This document shows positions 25,801-33,038 of a stretch of 64,000 nt of DNA, piece by piece; positions within the stretch are counted from its first letter, which is position 1, and each line of letters starts with the position of its first letter. The DNA comes from RGIG1681 sp045648025. Lineage in GTDB: Bacteria > Bacillota > Clostridia > Christensenellales > UBA1242. Where the stretch lies: positions 1 through 64,000 of the forward strand of contig JAZRNH010000059.1 of the NCBI GenBank assembly GCA_045648025.1, in the 5' to 3' direction. The position numbers and the translations under genes were made by a program. A model generated the notes under the pieces. The model was given only the letters and a program-made list of their open reading frames with translations, searched no databases and was not told the DNA's origin.

Positions 25801-28723
25801 TATTTCCTCCCATTAGAAGGATTTTTTCAATTTTGGAAAAATCAAGATAAGCAACTGCCTCTTGCCAATTTTCTTCTTTTTTATTTTTTATAATAAATAC
25901 ACCATCTGTAAAAGTTCCGATAAAATTTTTTCTAAGAGCGATATTATTAAATAATTGATTTATTGAAGACATTTCGTATGTTTTTAAAATTAATTCAAGT
26001 AAACGTTGTAAATCTGTTTTATTTTCTTTTTGTGAAAACTCAAAAAGTATTATCTTGAAAAATTTGCCTTCATAATAATTAACATACACATTATATTTCT
26101 TTGGAATTAACTGTTTTATTAATTTTTTAAGAGTTTTGTTGTAAACATTTGTTGAATCAACAATCTCATCCATATTTTTTTCTTTTAAACAATATTTCAA
26201 TGAATATTTGATAATAGCTATATCTTTATCATCCAACCCATACAATTTATAAACTTCTTTATTTAAAGATTCTAACAACGATATATAATTGCATGTATCT
26301 CCAGAATGTTCATATAAAAAACTAATTTGTTTTTCATTTATGTTTTTTATTTGTAAAGCATCAAATTTTATTAATTCTTTATGTATTTTTTTAACAATAC
26401 TAATCAAATTTAAAAATGAGTTTTTAGTATATACAGGTAAGGGAAAATCTTTTATACTATCCATCCTAATTTCCGGTTGTGATGTTTTATTGTAAGATGG
26501 AGCCATATGAAATTGGTAATAATTATAAATATCTGAATTTAAAATAGCTTCCAAAAACAATAACTCATCTATTCTTTCTTCATTTGTAAATATTGAATAA
26601 AAATCATTTCTAAAGAATATTTGATTATTAATAAATGCACACTCTGGTCTTTTATCTCTAATAGACCTTTTAATTAATAATTTGTATTTGCAAAAATATT
26701 GCTCTATATTATGCAATCTTTCAAATCTGTAAACTGTATTGTTAGTTAAATTATCATAATCAATCTTGAATCTTGAAAAACGACTAGACTCGCAATGTTT
26801 TAAATCTAAAAACTCTTTATTTTCTTTGTCCCCAGCTGAATATCCCTGAGATATCTTAAGATTATGTTTTAGAATATATTTATCTATCGTAAAACCATTT
26901 TCTCTTATTAAATTTATTAGCTCAAAGTCTAATTTATTTCCTTCATGCAATATAGACCATATATAATCATACTTTTTCATTACCTTTGAACTAATTTGTT
27001 GAGCATTTGATTTATCAAATGCAATTTTATTTTGCAATACATCTATAAAATCTTTTTCTATATTAATATAATCACATAAAGACTCATTTTTGCTTTTTAA
27101 AACGTAAGTTATAACGGAACAAGGGTATTTTGCATTTTGGAAAAGACTTGCTCTAAGTCGTTGTAAATTCATAATTTCAACTATTGAAAAATGCTTAAAC
27201 ATTTCTTTCCTAAATCTATTAGCTAATGAATTATATAAAATTCCATTCGAAATTAATATTGAAGCTACACCATCTTCTAATAAAAAATCCTTAGTTCTCA
27301 ATATAAATGATTGACATAATTGCGAATCTGAAATTACATCCTTATGATTTACATCTAGATATTTTTTACAATCTTCAGTCAAGATGCTTGACCAAGGCGG
27401 ATTACCAATAATTAAATCAAATTTTTGATCAAAAACAAGTTTTTCACTAAAAAAATCTTTACAATTTAAATTATTATTCAAATCAGGTAAATATATTTCA
27501 TTTTCCTCTATATCTTTAGGATTAAAACAATCTAAAAGTGCAATATATAGACTTATTCTTGTAATTTTTAATGCCTGTGCATTAATATCTACACCGAAAA
27601 TACTTTCCTTCAAAATAGAGATTAACTTCGCATGACTTCTGCATGTTTGTAATGACACCAATTTTTTAAAACATGATACCAAAAATACTCCCGAGCCACA
27701 AGAAGGATCAAGAATTCGATATGATTTTTTTAAAATTCTGCTTTGAATGTTTTCTATCATTGCATTTGCTAAAAAATATGGAGTATAGAAGGCTCCGTTA
27801 TTTTTCTTAGCAACAATATCCTCCTCAGATAAAAATAATTCATAAATATTACTTATAAGTTCTATTGGTATTATACTGAAATCATATCCATACAAACATA
27901 ATTGCCCTGTATTTAGTTCCGTTCCATTTAGAAAATCAATTATAATATCTGCTTCATATTTTTCTAATAATGAAGAATTATTATAAAAAATATTTCCTTT
28001 AAACTTATTTTCTAAATACATTAAAAATTCATTAAGGTTTTTAGAAACTAATATTTCCTTATAATCTTTCACTCCAAACTTATTATAAGTTTTTTCTGTT
28101 AAAATTTTTCTGTCTTCTAAATATTTTATAAAAATAGATTTAGATAAGATATCATGCGCATTATCAAAAGAGGTTCCTTTTTCACACAAAAGTCTAAGAG
28201 CTGCTTTTATATTTATTAAAAGTTTTTGATCAACCCTATCGGAACTTTTTACTATTTTTTCGCAAGCTTCGATAAATTTACCATTAATTAAATTTTCATA
28301 TTTTAATAAGATAAAATCTAACTTCCCTCTTTTTTCTAGAGAATTTAAAAATTTAAACCCATCCTTAATGCTAAAATTGTTATTTAAAATAACATCTGTT
28401 GGAGTTATGAACAACGATATTGGTATGTTATTTCTATTCCAAAGTATTCCTCTCAACTGCCTAATTTCATTCGGATCATTTCTTTTAAAACATTTTATTC
28501 CCAATATTGCAGTTTTTTCTATATCACCAACTCTTGCAATTTTAACAACAAAATCAAATATATCATCAGAAACAAGTTCTATTTCCTCTTTATTCTTTAG
28601 GTCCAATATTTCTAATAATGTATTTAGTTGATCTTCTATTTTCAAACTTAATATATTTTTTAATTTATCTCTTAAATATTTTTCATCTTCAATAAAATAA
28701 GATTCTTTCATATTTTTTTCCAT
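25793..28723 (-). CDS. N6-adenine DNA methyltransferase, Eco57I-like
   Basis: The 976-aa protein has an N-terminal domain (about 1-130, with LRGILWNRNNIPISLFITP) like the nuclease-like head of large methylases, but no PD-(D/E)XK triad is visible there. Then come NGAFYTPYFLANAMI, SAM-binding motif I DPSCGSGVF (339-347) and catalytic NPPW (441-444). The rest likely forms the target-recognition domain. The length fits Eco57I-like type IIG methylases, but with the nuclease apparently split off as the next gene. AAGGGA precedes the ATG, 27 nt after the fic gene. Confidence 0.88.
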   Translation of the reverse strand: MEKNMKESYFIEDEKYLRDKLKNILSLKIEDQLNTLLEILDLKNKEEIELVSDDIFDFVVKIARVGDIEKTAILGIKCFKRNDPNEIRQLRGILWNRNNIPISLFITPTDVILNNNFSIKDGFKFLNSLEKRGKLDFILLKYENLINGKFIEACEKIVKSSDRVDQKLLINIKAALRLLCEKGTSFDNAHDILSKSIFIKYLEDRKILTEKTYNKFGVKDYKEILVSKNLNEFLMYLENKFKGNIFYNNSSLLEKYEADIIIDFLNGTELNTGQLCLYGYDFSIIPIELISNIYELFLSEEDIVAKKNNGAFYTPYFLANAMIENIQSRILKKSYRILDPSCGSGVFLVSCFKKLVSLQTCRSHAKLISILKESIFGVDINAQALKITRISLYIALLDCFNPKDIEENEIYLPDLNNNLNCKDFFSEKLVFDQKFDLIIGNPPWSSILTEDCKKYLDVNHKDVISDSQLCQSFILRTKDFLLEDGVASILISNGILYNSLANRFRKEMFKHFSIVEIMNLQRLRASLFQNAKYPCSVITYVLKSKNESLCDYINIEKDFIDVLQNKIAFDKSNAQQISSKVMKKYDYIWSILHEGNKLDFELINLIRENGFTIDKYILKHNLKISQGYSAGDKENKEFLDLKHCESSRFSRFKIDYDNLTNNTVYRFERLHNIEQYFCKYKLLIKRSIRDKRPECAFINNQIFFRNDFYSIFTNEERIDELLFLEAILNSDIYNYYQFHMAPSYNKTSQPEIRMDSIKDFPLPVYTKNSFLNLISIVKKIHKELIKFDALQIKNINEKQISFLYEHSGDTCNYISLLESLNKEVYKLYGLDDKDIAIIKYSLKYCLKEKNMDEIVDSTNVYNKTLKKLIKQLIPKKYNVYVNYYEGKFFKIILFEFSQKENKTDLQRLLELILKTYEMSSINQLFNNIALRKNFIGTFTDGVFIIKNKKEENWQEAVAYLDFSKIEKILLMGGNNE

Positions 28724-28750
28724 ATAATATTCCCTTATGTTTTAAAATCA

Positions 28751-29800
28751 CTATTCTGTTCTAGTATAATAAGTCAACTTGCGTTCTCCGTGTTTTTCAA
28801 TTAGATTATGGTCTAACAATTCTTTTAAGCATCTTTCAATTGTTGTTTCTGATAGTGTAGGACACAATGCAACGATATCTGCTTTTGTAAATTTGCCAAT
28901 TTTTGTTTTAATGATATCTTGGACTTGAGTTAATGCTTTTGATTTCTGTTCAAGCAAAATATTTGCTCTTGTTTCAAAGTCTCTATATGCCTTCAAAATT
29001 ACTGACAACATATATTTGATAAACTCAGTTGGATTATTTGTGTTGTCTGACCAATTTGTTGAACTATATTGCAAAGCATCATAATATCTGCCTTTGGTTT
29101 CTTCAATAATTTTTTCAATAGAAATAAACTTTCCAACATTATATTCTTGCTTGTATAGAAGAAGTAAAGTCAAAAGTCTGCTCATTCTACCATTTCCATC
29201 ATTGAATGGGTGAATGCACAAGAAATCTAAAATAAAGATAGGAATTAAAATTAGTGGGTCAACATCATCTTTGCTGACTGCAATATTAAACTCTTCACAA
29301 AGCCTGTCAATAGCATTAGGAGTTTCGTATGGTTCTAAAGGTTGAAATCTTACAAAAGAACTTCCATCAGATCTTGTTTCTGAAATATAGTTTTGAACAT
29401 TCTTAAACTTTCCGCCAATAGGTTTTTCAGAAAACTTATATAGGTCTCCATGAAGTTGCAAAATATAAGAACTTTTTACTGGAATAAACTCATAGTTTTC
29501 GTGAATTGTATTAAGAACATCTCTATAACCAAGAATTTCTTTTTCACCTCTATCCTTTGGTGTTGTTTTATTTTCACAAATTTGTTTAATTCTTGTGGCC
29601 GTGGTAACAATACCTTCAATCTTGTTTGAAGCTTCAGTGCTTTGAATTTTAGCAATTTCAACAAGTTTATTTATCTTTGCTTTGTTTTTAATCTCAATAT
29701 TATATAACTTGCCTTTAAACTCATGTATTTGTGAAATATATCCTAAAATCTCGTTGTCCCAAGAAACATCCTTATATTGTGAATAATTAAAAATTCGCAT
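28751..29800 (-). CDS. Fic-family AMP-transferase with C-terminal winged helix
   Basis: The 349-aa protein has the Fic active-site motif HPFNDGNGRMSR (197-208), with catalytic His197. An N-terminal inhibitory helix carries S58-N-K-I-E62-G63, fitting (S/T)xxxE(G/N), which makes it a class II self-inhibited Fic protein. The last 70 residues look like a winged helix (KFTKADIVALCPTLSETTIE). Fic enzymes attach AMP to target proteins; the target is unknown. It leads the operon with the methyltransferase and nuclease. AAGGAG lies before the ATG. Two palindromes overlap its promoter. Confidence 0.88.
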   Translation of the reverse strand: MRIFNYSQYKDVSWDNEILGYISQIHEFKGKLYNIEIKNKAKINKLVEIAKIQSTEASNKIEGIVTTATRIKQICENKTTPKDRGEKEILGYRDVLNTIHENYEFIPVKSSYILQLHGDLYKFSEKPIGGKFKNVQNYISETRSDGSSFVRFQPLEPYETPNAIDRLCEEFNIAVSKDDVDPLILIPIFILDFLCIHPFNDGNGRMSRLLTLLLLYKQEYNVGKFISIEKIIEETKGRYYDALQYSSTNWSDNTNNPTEFIKYMLSVILKAYRDFETRANILLEQKSKALTQVQDIIKTKIGKFTKADIVALCPTLSETTIERCLKELLDHNLIEKHGERKLTYYTRTE

Positions 29801-29811
29801 ATTTCATCTCC

Positions 29812-29847
29812 TTTATTGCACCATTTTATCACACTTGATGCAATAAA
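29812..29847. promoter_or_regulatory. Palindromic operator 1 of the fic operon
   Basis: TTTATTGCACCA (29812-29823), 12 nt and TGATGCAATAAA (29836-29847) form a 36-bp inverted repeat. It covers the -10 and spacer of the fic promoter. Confidence 0.65.
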
Positions 29848-29851
29848 TCAA
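29823..29851 (-). promoter_or_regulatory. Promoter of the fic operon
   Basis: On the minus strand TTGATT (29846-29851), a 17-nt spacer and extended -10 TGA-TAAAAT (29823-29828), about 20 nt before the ATG. Confidence 0.65.
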
Positions 29852-29865
29852 GTTTATGTGACACT

Positions 29866-29901
29866 TTTATTGCATCATTTTTAATATTTTGATGCAATAC
29901 T
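29866..29901. promoter_or_regulatory. Palindromic operator 2 of the fic operon
   Basis: TTTATTGCATCA (29866-29877), 12 nt and TGATGCAATACT (29890-29901) repeat the same 36-bp design exactly 54 bp from operator 1, just upstream of the -35. Confidence 0.6.
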
Positions 29902-30303
29902 TTAAAATAACCCATACTTCTTTAAGTAATGATCCACGTATTTGCCGTGGTCGTTTTCGAAGGTGATGGCTATGGCGATGAGGTGGCGATAAGCTACGAA
30001 GGTGTTGAATTTTATGTCGGTGATTTCTTTGAACATATCTTTTCGTTTTAGCGCGTCATAGCGCAGGTTGATTTCTTCGGGGCTAACTTTTTGATTTTTG
30101 TATAGTTTCTTTGCTTGTTTAACTATGTAATCATCATATTCAGTCTTCTCTGGAACCGATTGGTCTTTTGTAGTGTTTAGTGGTGAATTTATACTATTTT
30201 GATGTATTTCAAGAGATTCTGATGTGTTTTTGTCACAATTTTGCCCCATTTCGCAGTGTTGAGAGGCCTCCATCCCGCCATAGCGGGGCTGGTTGAACCC
30301 CAC
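29902..30303 (-). CDS. Small ORF of mixed composition, possibly a remnant
   Basis: The 133-residue frame is open from a GTG at 30303 but has no good ribosome site; an internal ATG is possible. Residues about 50-133 look like genuine protein (YDDYIVKQAKKLYKNQKVS and a tail ending HYLKKYGLF). The first 40 residues come from GC-rich sequence with a CCCGC-CATA-GCGGG palindrome at 30273-30286. The last part of the frame is also richer in G+C than its neighbours. It may be the end of a decayed mobile or phage gene. No family recognised. Confidence 0.4.
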   Translation of the reverse strand: MGFNQPRYGGMEASQHCEMGQNCDKNTSESLEIHQNSINSPLNTTKDQSVPEKTEYDDYIVKQAKKLYKNQKVSPEEINLRYDALKRKDMFKEITDIKFNTFVAYRHLIAIAITFENDHGKYVDHYLKKYGLF

Positions 30304-30433
30304 AATAAAATTTCAGAGATTATGTCAATTTTTTGTTTTTTATAAAAACAACTACAACCAATAGCTCTCAATCTTAATAATTATGCTAAATTTTTGATAC
30401 AATAATATAATTAGTTCAAAAAATAAAGTTACC
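30304..30433. other. Right edge of the accessory region
   Basis: AT-rich gap with no ORF, tRNA or convincing repeat. No copy of the tRNA-Ser 3' end was seen here. Confidence 0.4.
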
Positions 30434-30466
30434 ATAAAAAGGAAGTTAAATATAACTTCCTTTTTT
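30434..30466. terminator. Terminator of the ATPase operon
   Basis: GGAAGTTA-AATA-TAACTTCC (30441-30460) with A-run and T-run flanks. Confidence 0.8.
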
Positions 30467-30467
30467 A

Positions 30468-31769
30468 TTATTTTACACTAAAATATGCTTTAATTTCTTT
30501 TTCAACTTCAACAAGACTGTCAGGTTTGAGTGTTCTGGTTATTTTATTTTCAGTTCTAACAACATCAAGCAAATCTTTGTCTTCAAGCAAATCAATAAGC
30601 TTTGCCGCTCTTGAATAACCAACAGCAAAAACTCTTTGAATTAAAGCCGCAGAAATAAGTCCGTCATTATGATAAACAACTCTTTCAACCTTTTCGTTTA
30701 ATTCTTTCATATAATTATCCTCCTCTTTTATTTCATCAAATTCTTCATTTTCACAACCATCTTTAATTGTTATTTTTGAAATATATGGTCCATTGATTTC
30801 AACCAAAACTTCATCTTGTTCATTTGCATATTCACGATAAGTTATAAACAGTTTATAATCGTCTTCATTTAACTTTTTCAACACATCAACAACAACCATT
30901 GCACCCTTGTCATAAATCAATTTTCTTTGATCTTCAAACTTATTCAAAATGGCAATTTTTCCAACAATTGTTTGGTCGTGAGATTCTGAATAATACACCG
31001 CATTTTCATCAAGAATTTCTGCAAGATAAATGACATTTCCAAATTCAATTGCCATTGAAATCGCAAAGAATGCTTTTTTAGAACTCAAATTTCTCAAATC
31101 ATCTTTTGTTATTGGTTTAAGCTCTAGCGGAAAAACTTCTTCAACTGAGCAGCTTTTTCCACCTTCAAAATAACAAATTCCATCGTGAATTTCGTCAACC
31201 AAATATTCTTTATCAACTTCAAAACCCTCTGTATTTTTCTCAGGATTTGAAAATCCTTTATATTTCACTTTTGTTGCAACAACATCAATAAAATCTTTTG
31301 CAGGATACTCTTTAAGCTCATCAATTTCATTTGGAATCAAATAAACATCTCTTTCTTTGTTGTAAATTGCCCTAACCCAATAATACTCATCTTTAAAAAG
31401 CTCTTTGTTGCTCTCACCTTTATATTGCACAGTTTTCTTTCTTGGAAAAACCTCATATCTAGTTTTTCCGTAAAGTCTAAGCAAATAATCCACATAATTT
31501 ATAGCCGCTGTGCTAGAAAGCCCACTTCGCATACCCTTATAGATAACATAATCTAAAAGGTCTTCAAGAAACTTAAAATATTCATCTGAGCCAATTTCAA
31601 TATTTTCTTCAATTTTAACAAAAATAAAACGGCAATCATCTGCTGAAAACCCAGCATACTTAAATAATTCAATCAAAAAATGATCTTTTCTTTTGTGGAT
31701 ATATTCTCTAAATTCTTTCACTTCTTTTTCTGAAATAGTTTCATTTTGTTTTTCATCAATAATAGTCAT
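30468..31769 (-). CDS. Protein with C-terminal FtsK-gamma-like winged helix, no motor
   Basis: The 433-aa protein ends (about 360-420) in a domain closely matching the DNA-reading gamma domain of FtsK/SpoIIIE: ALIQRVFAVGYSRAAKLIDL, then LEDKDLLDV. No RecA-like motor or Walker motif precedes it. The N-terminal 110 residues are helical and the middle has KEYPAKDFIDVVATKVKYKG. It follows the ATPase gene by 14 nt with GGAG before the ATG, so the pair probably works together. A DNA-binding partner of the ATPase is the inferred role. Confidence 0.7.
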   Translation of the reverse strand: MTIIDEKQNETISEKEVKEFREYIHKRKDHFLIELFKYAGFSADDCRFIFVKIEENIEIGSDEYFKFLEDLLDYVIYKGMRSGLSSTAAINYVDYLLRLYGKTRYEVFPRKKTVQYKGESNKELFKDEYYWVRAIYNKERDVYLIPNEIDELKEYPAKDFIDVVATKVKYKGFSNPEKNTEGFEVDKEYLVDEIHDGICYFEGGKSCSVEEVFPLELKPITKDDLRNLSSKKAFFAISMAIEFGNVIYLAEILDENAVYYSESHDQTIVGKIAILNKFEDQRKLIYDKGAMVVVDVLKKLNEDDYKLFITYREYANEQDEVLVEINGPYISKITIKDGCENEEFDEIKEEDNYMKELNEKVERVVYHNDGLISAALIQRVFAVGYSRAAKLIDLLEDKDLLDVVRTENKITRTLKPDSLVEVEKEIKAYFSVK

Positions 31770-31783
31770 AACAATATTCTCCT

Positions 31784-32680
31784 TTAGTTTTCAAATTTGT
31801 CTTTATATTTTTTAAAAAATTCATAATATATTTTTGGATTTTCAAGTTCCCACCAATTTTTTATATCAACAGGATTCGCATCAAGGTCATAAATTTTTGC
31901 AGAGTCAATACCAAGCAAAAATGGAGAGTGTGTAGCAATAATAAATTGACAACCGCAATATCTTGAAAGTTCTTCAATAAGTTGCATTAACTCAATTTGT
32001 TTTTTGGGCGATAAACTATTTTCTGGCTCATCTAAAAGATATAATTTGTCATTTTCAAGATGAACAATAAAATATCTTAATGCCGTTTCACCATTGCTGT
32101 CTAGTTTAAGTTCTTCACCAGCTGTTAGCCGTTTAAATTTTCTAGCAGTCATTTTCTTTTTATTTGCAAGAACCCTAAGCCTTAAATCATCATAATCAAT
32201 CATTCCCTTAACTTTAACGGTTTCGTAATATCTTTTTTGATAGAAGTCTTTTTCTGCAATTTCTCTTGATTCTGTGATGTTTTGATTATTTTCTCTGATG
32301 TTTAACATATATTCAAAAATATCATCGCTACAAATTATCTTGCTTCCATTAGGAATTCTAAGTTCTTCACCATAATCACCATAACCCATTTTGGCTTTGC
32401 ACAACTTGGCAAATTCATCAAAATTTTCATTTGAATTAAATGGCGAAGTTCTAATCAAATTTAAGTTTTCGGCAATCAAATTTAAAAGTGTGGTTTTTCC
32501 TGAACCATTGCCACCATAAAAAATGGTAATTTTGTCAAAATCAACTTCTTTCAAATTTTTTGCAGGAAATATATCTGCCGGATAGTTTCCTCCAATATAT
32601 CTGCCATTTCTATCAAATATATTGCTGTCAACATATTCTTTGTTTTGATATATAACAAACTTATCAAGCCAAATAGTCAT
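31784..32680 (-). CDS. AAA/ABC-type ATPase
   Basis: The 298-aa ATPase has Walker A in FYGGNGSGKTTLLNL (about 54-68), the signature-like RLTAGEELKLDSNGE, Walker B in KLYLLDEPENSLSP and a switch histidine in IATHSPFLL. This is the AAA_15/AAA_21 kind, single-domain without membrane helices and without a TOPRIM domain, so it is not a full OLD protein. GGAGG precedes the ATG. It lies in an operon after two tiny ORFs and before the FtsK-gamma-like gene. Confidence 0.85.
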   Translation of the reverse strand: MTIWLDKFVIYQNKEYVDSNIFDRNGRYIGGNYPADIFPAKNLKEVDFDKITIFYGGNGSGKTTLLNLIAENLNLIRTSPFNSNENFDEFAKLCKAKMGYGDYGEELRIPNGSKIICSDDIFEYMLNIRENNQNITESREIAEKDFYQKRYYETVKVKGMIDYDDLRLRVLANKKKMTARKFKRLTAGEELKLDSNGETALRYFIVHLENDKLYLLDEPENSLSPKKQIELMQLIEELSRYCGCQFIIATHSPFLLGIDSAKIYDLDANPVDIKNWWELENPKIYYEFFKKYKDKFEN

Positions 32681-32700
32681 ATTTGCCTCCTAAACATTTT

Positions 32701-32811
32701 TTATTTCTTTTTCTTTTTATCATTTTTTGAAAGTGATTCAAATTCAGCTTCTGCAATAGGAGTTTCTTCACTAATAACACCCCAACCCATAATTAAATCA
32801 ATAATACCCAT
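32701..32811 (-). CDS. 36-aa small protein upstream of the ATPase
   Basis: This tiny ORF starts MGIIDLIMGWGVISEETP and ends in a run of lysines. An excellent AAGGAGG stands 8 nt before the ATG at 32811; another in-frame ATG at 32817 is only 2 nt from it. The first part is an amphipathic or membrane-seeking helix, the centre acidic, the tail basic. It is 20 nt ahead of the ATPase gene. Function unknown. Confidence 0.55.
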   Translation of the reverse strand: MGIIDLIMGWGVISEETPIAEAEFESLSKNDKKKKK

Positions 32812-32829
32812 AATCATTTCCTCCTTAAA

Positions 32830-32898
32830 TTAATGACCAATAATAAAGTTCATCGTAGAATAAATTAGAAATATAACAACAATAATTGCCATACACAT
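32830..32898 (-). CDS. 22-aa hydrophobic peptide, first ORF of the ATPase operon
   Basis: MCMAIIVVIFLIYSTMNFII plus GH: a single membrane helix. AAGAAGAG precedes the ATG at 32898; the ATG at 32892 is an alternative. It stands about 11 nt after the predicted transcription start and 3 nt before the ribosome site of the 36-aa ORF. The size resembles KdpF-like or type I toxin-like peptides, but none is recognised. Confidence 0.4.
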   Translation of the reverse strand: MCMAIIVVIFLIYSTMNFIIGH

Positions 32899-32915
32899 CT
32901 CTTCTTTACACCTAT

Positions 32916-32921
32916 ATCATA
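32916..32921 (-). promoter_or_regulatory. Extended -10 of the ATPase operon
   Basis: TGA-TATGAT on the minus strand, 17 nt before the first tiny ORF. The -35 is only a T-run. Confidence 0.4.
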
Positions 32922-32998
32922 TCAAACATTAAGTCCAAAAAAACGGATTTAAAAATTGAATTTTGATATTTTTTAACAAATTTAAAAATTTTTAGCAT

Positions 32999-33030
32999 AA
33001 AAAAAGAAAGGTTATTTCACCTTTCTTTTT
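32999..33030. terminator. Terminator of the 575-aa gene
   Basis: AAAGAAAGGT-TATTTC-ACCTTTCTTT (33003-33028) with A-run and T-run flanks. Confidence 0.75.
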
Positions 33031-33038
33031 GATTGTTT

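Noticed and set aside
30290..30303. A second tRNA-like 3' end as right attachment site of the island
   Set aside because: Only a GGGGTTCAACC-like core was seen; it does not match tRNA-Ser beyond the generic T arm.
32701..32811. Phenol-soluble-modulin-like toxin
   Set aside because: Only the first residues (MGII) and size are similar; the acidic middle and lysine tail do not fit that family.
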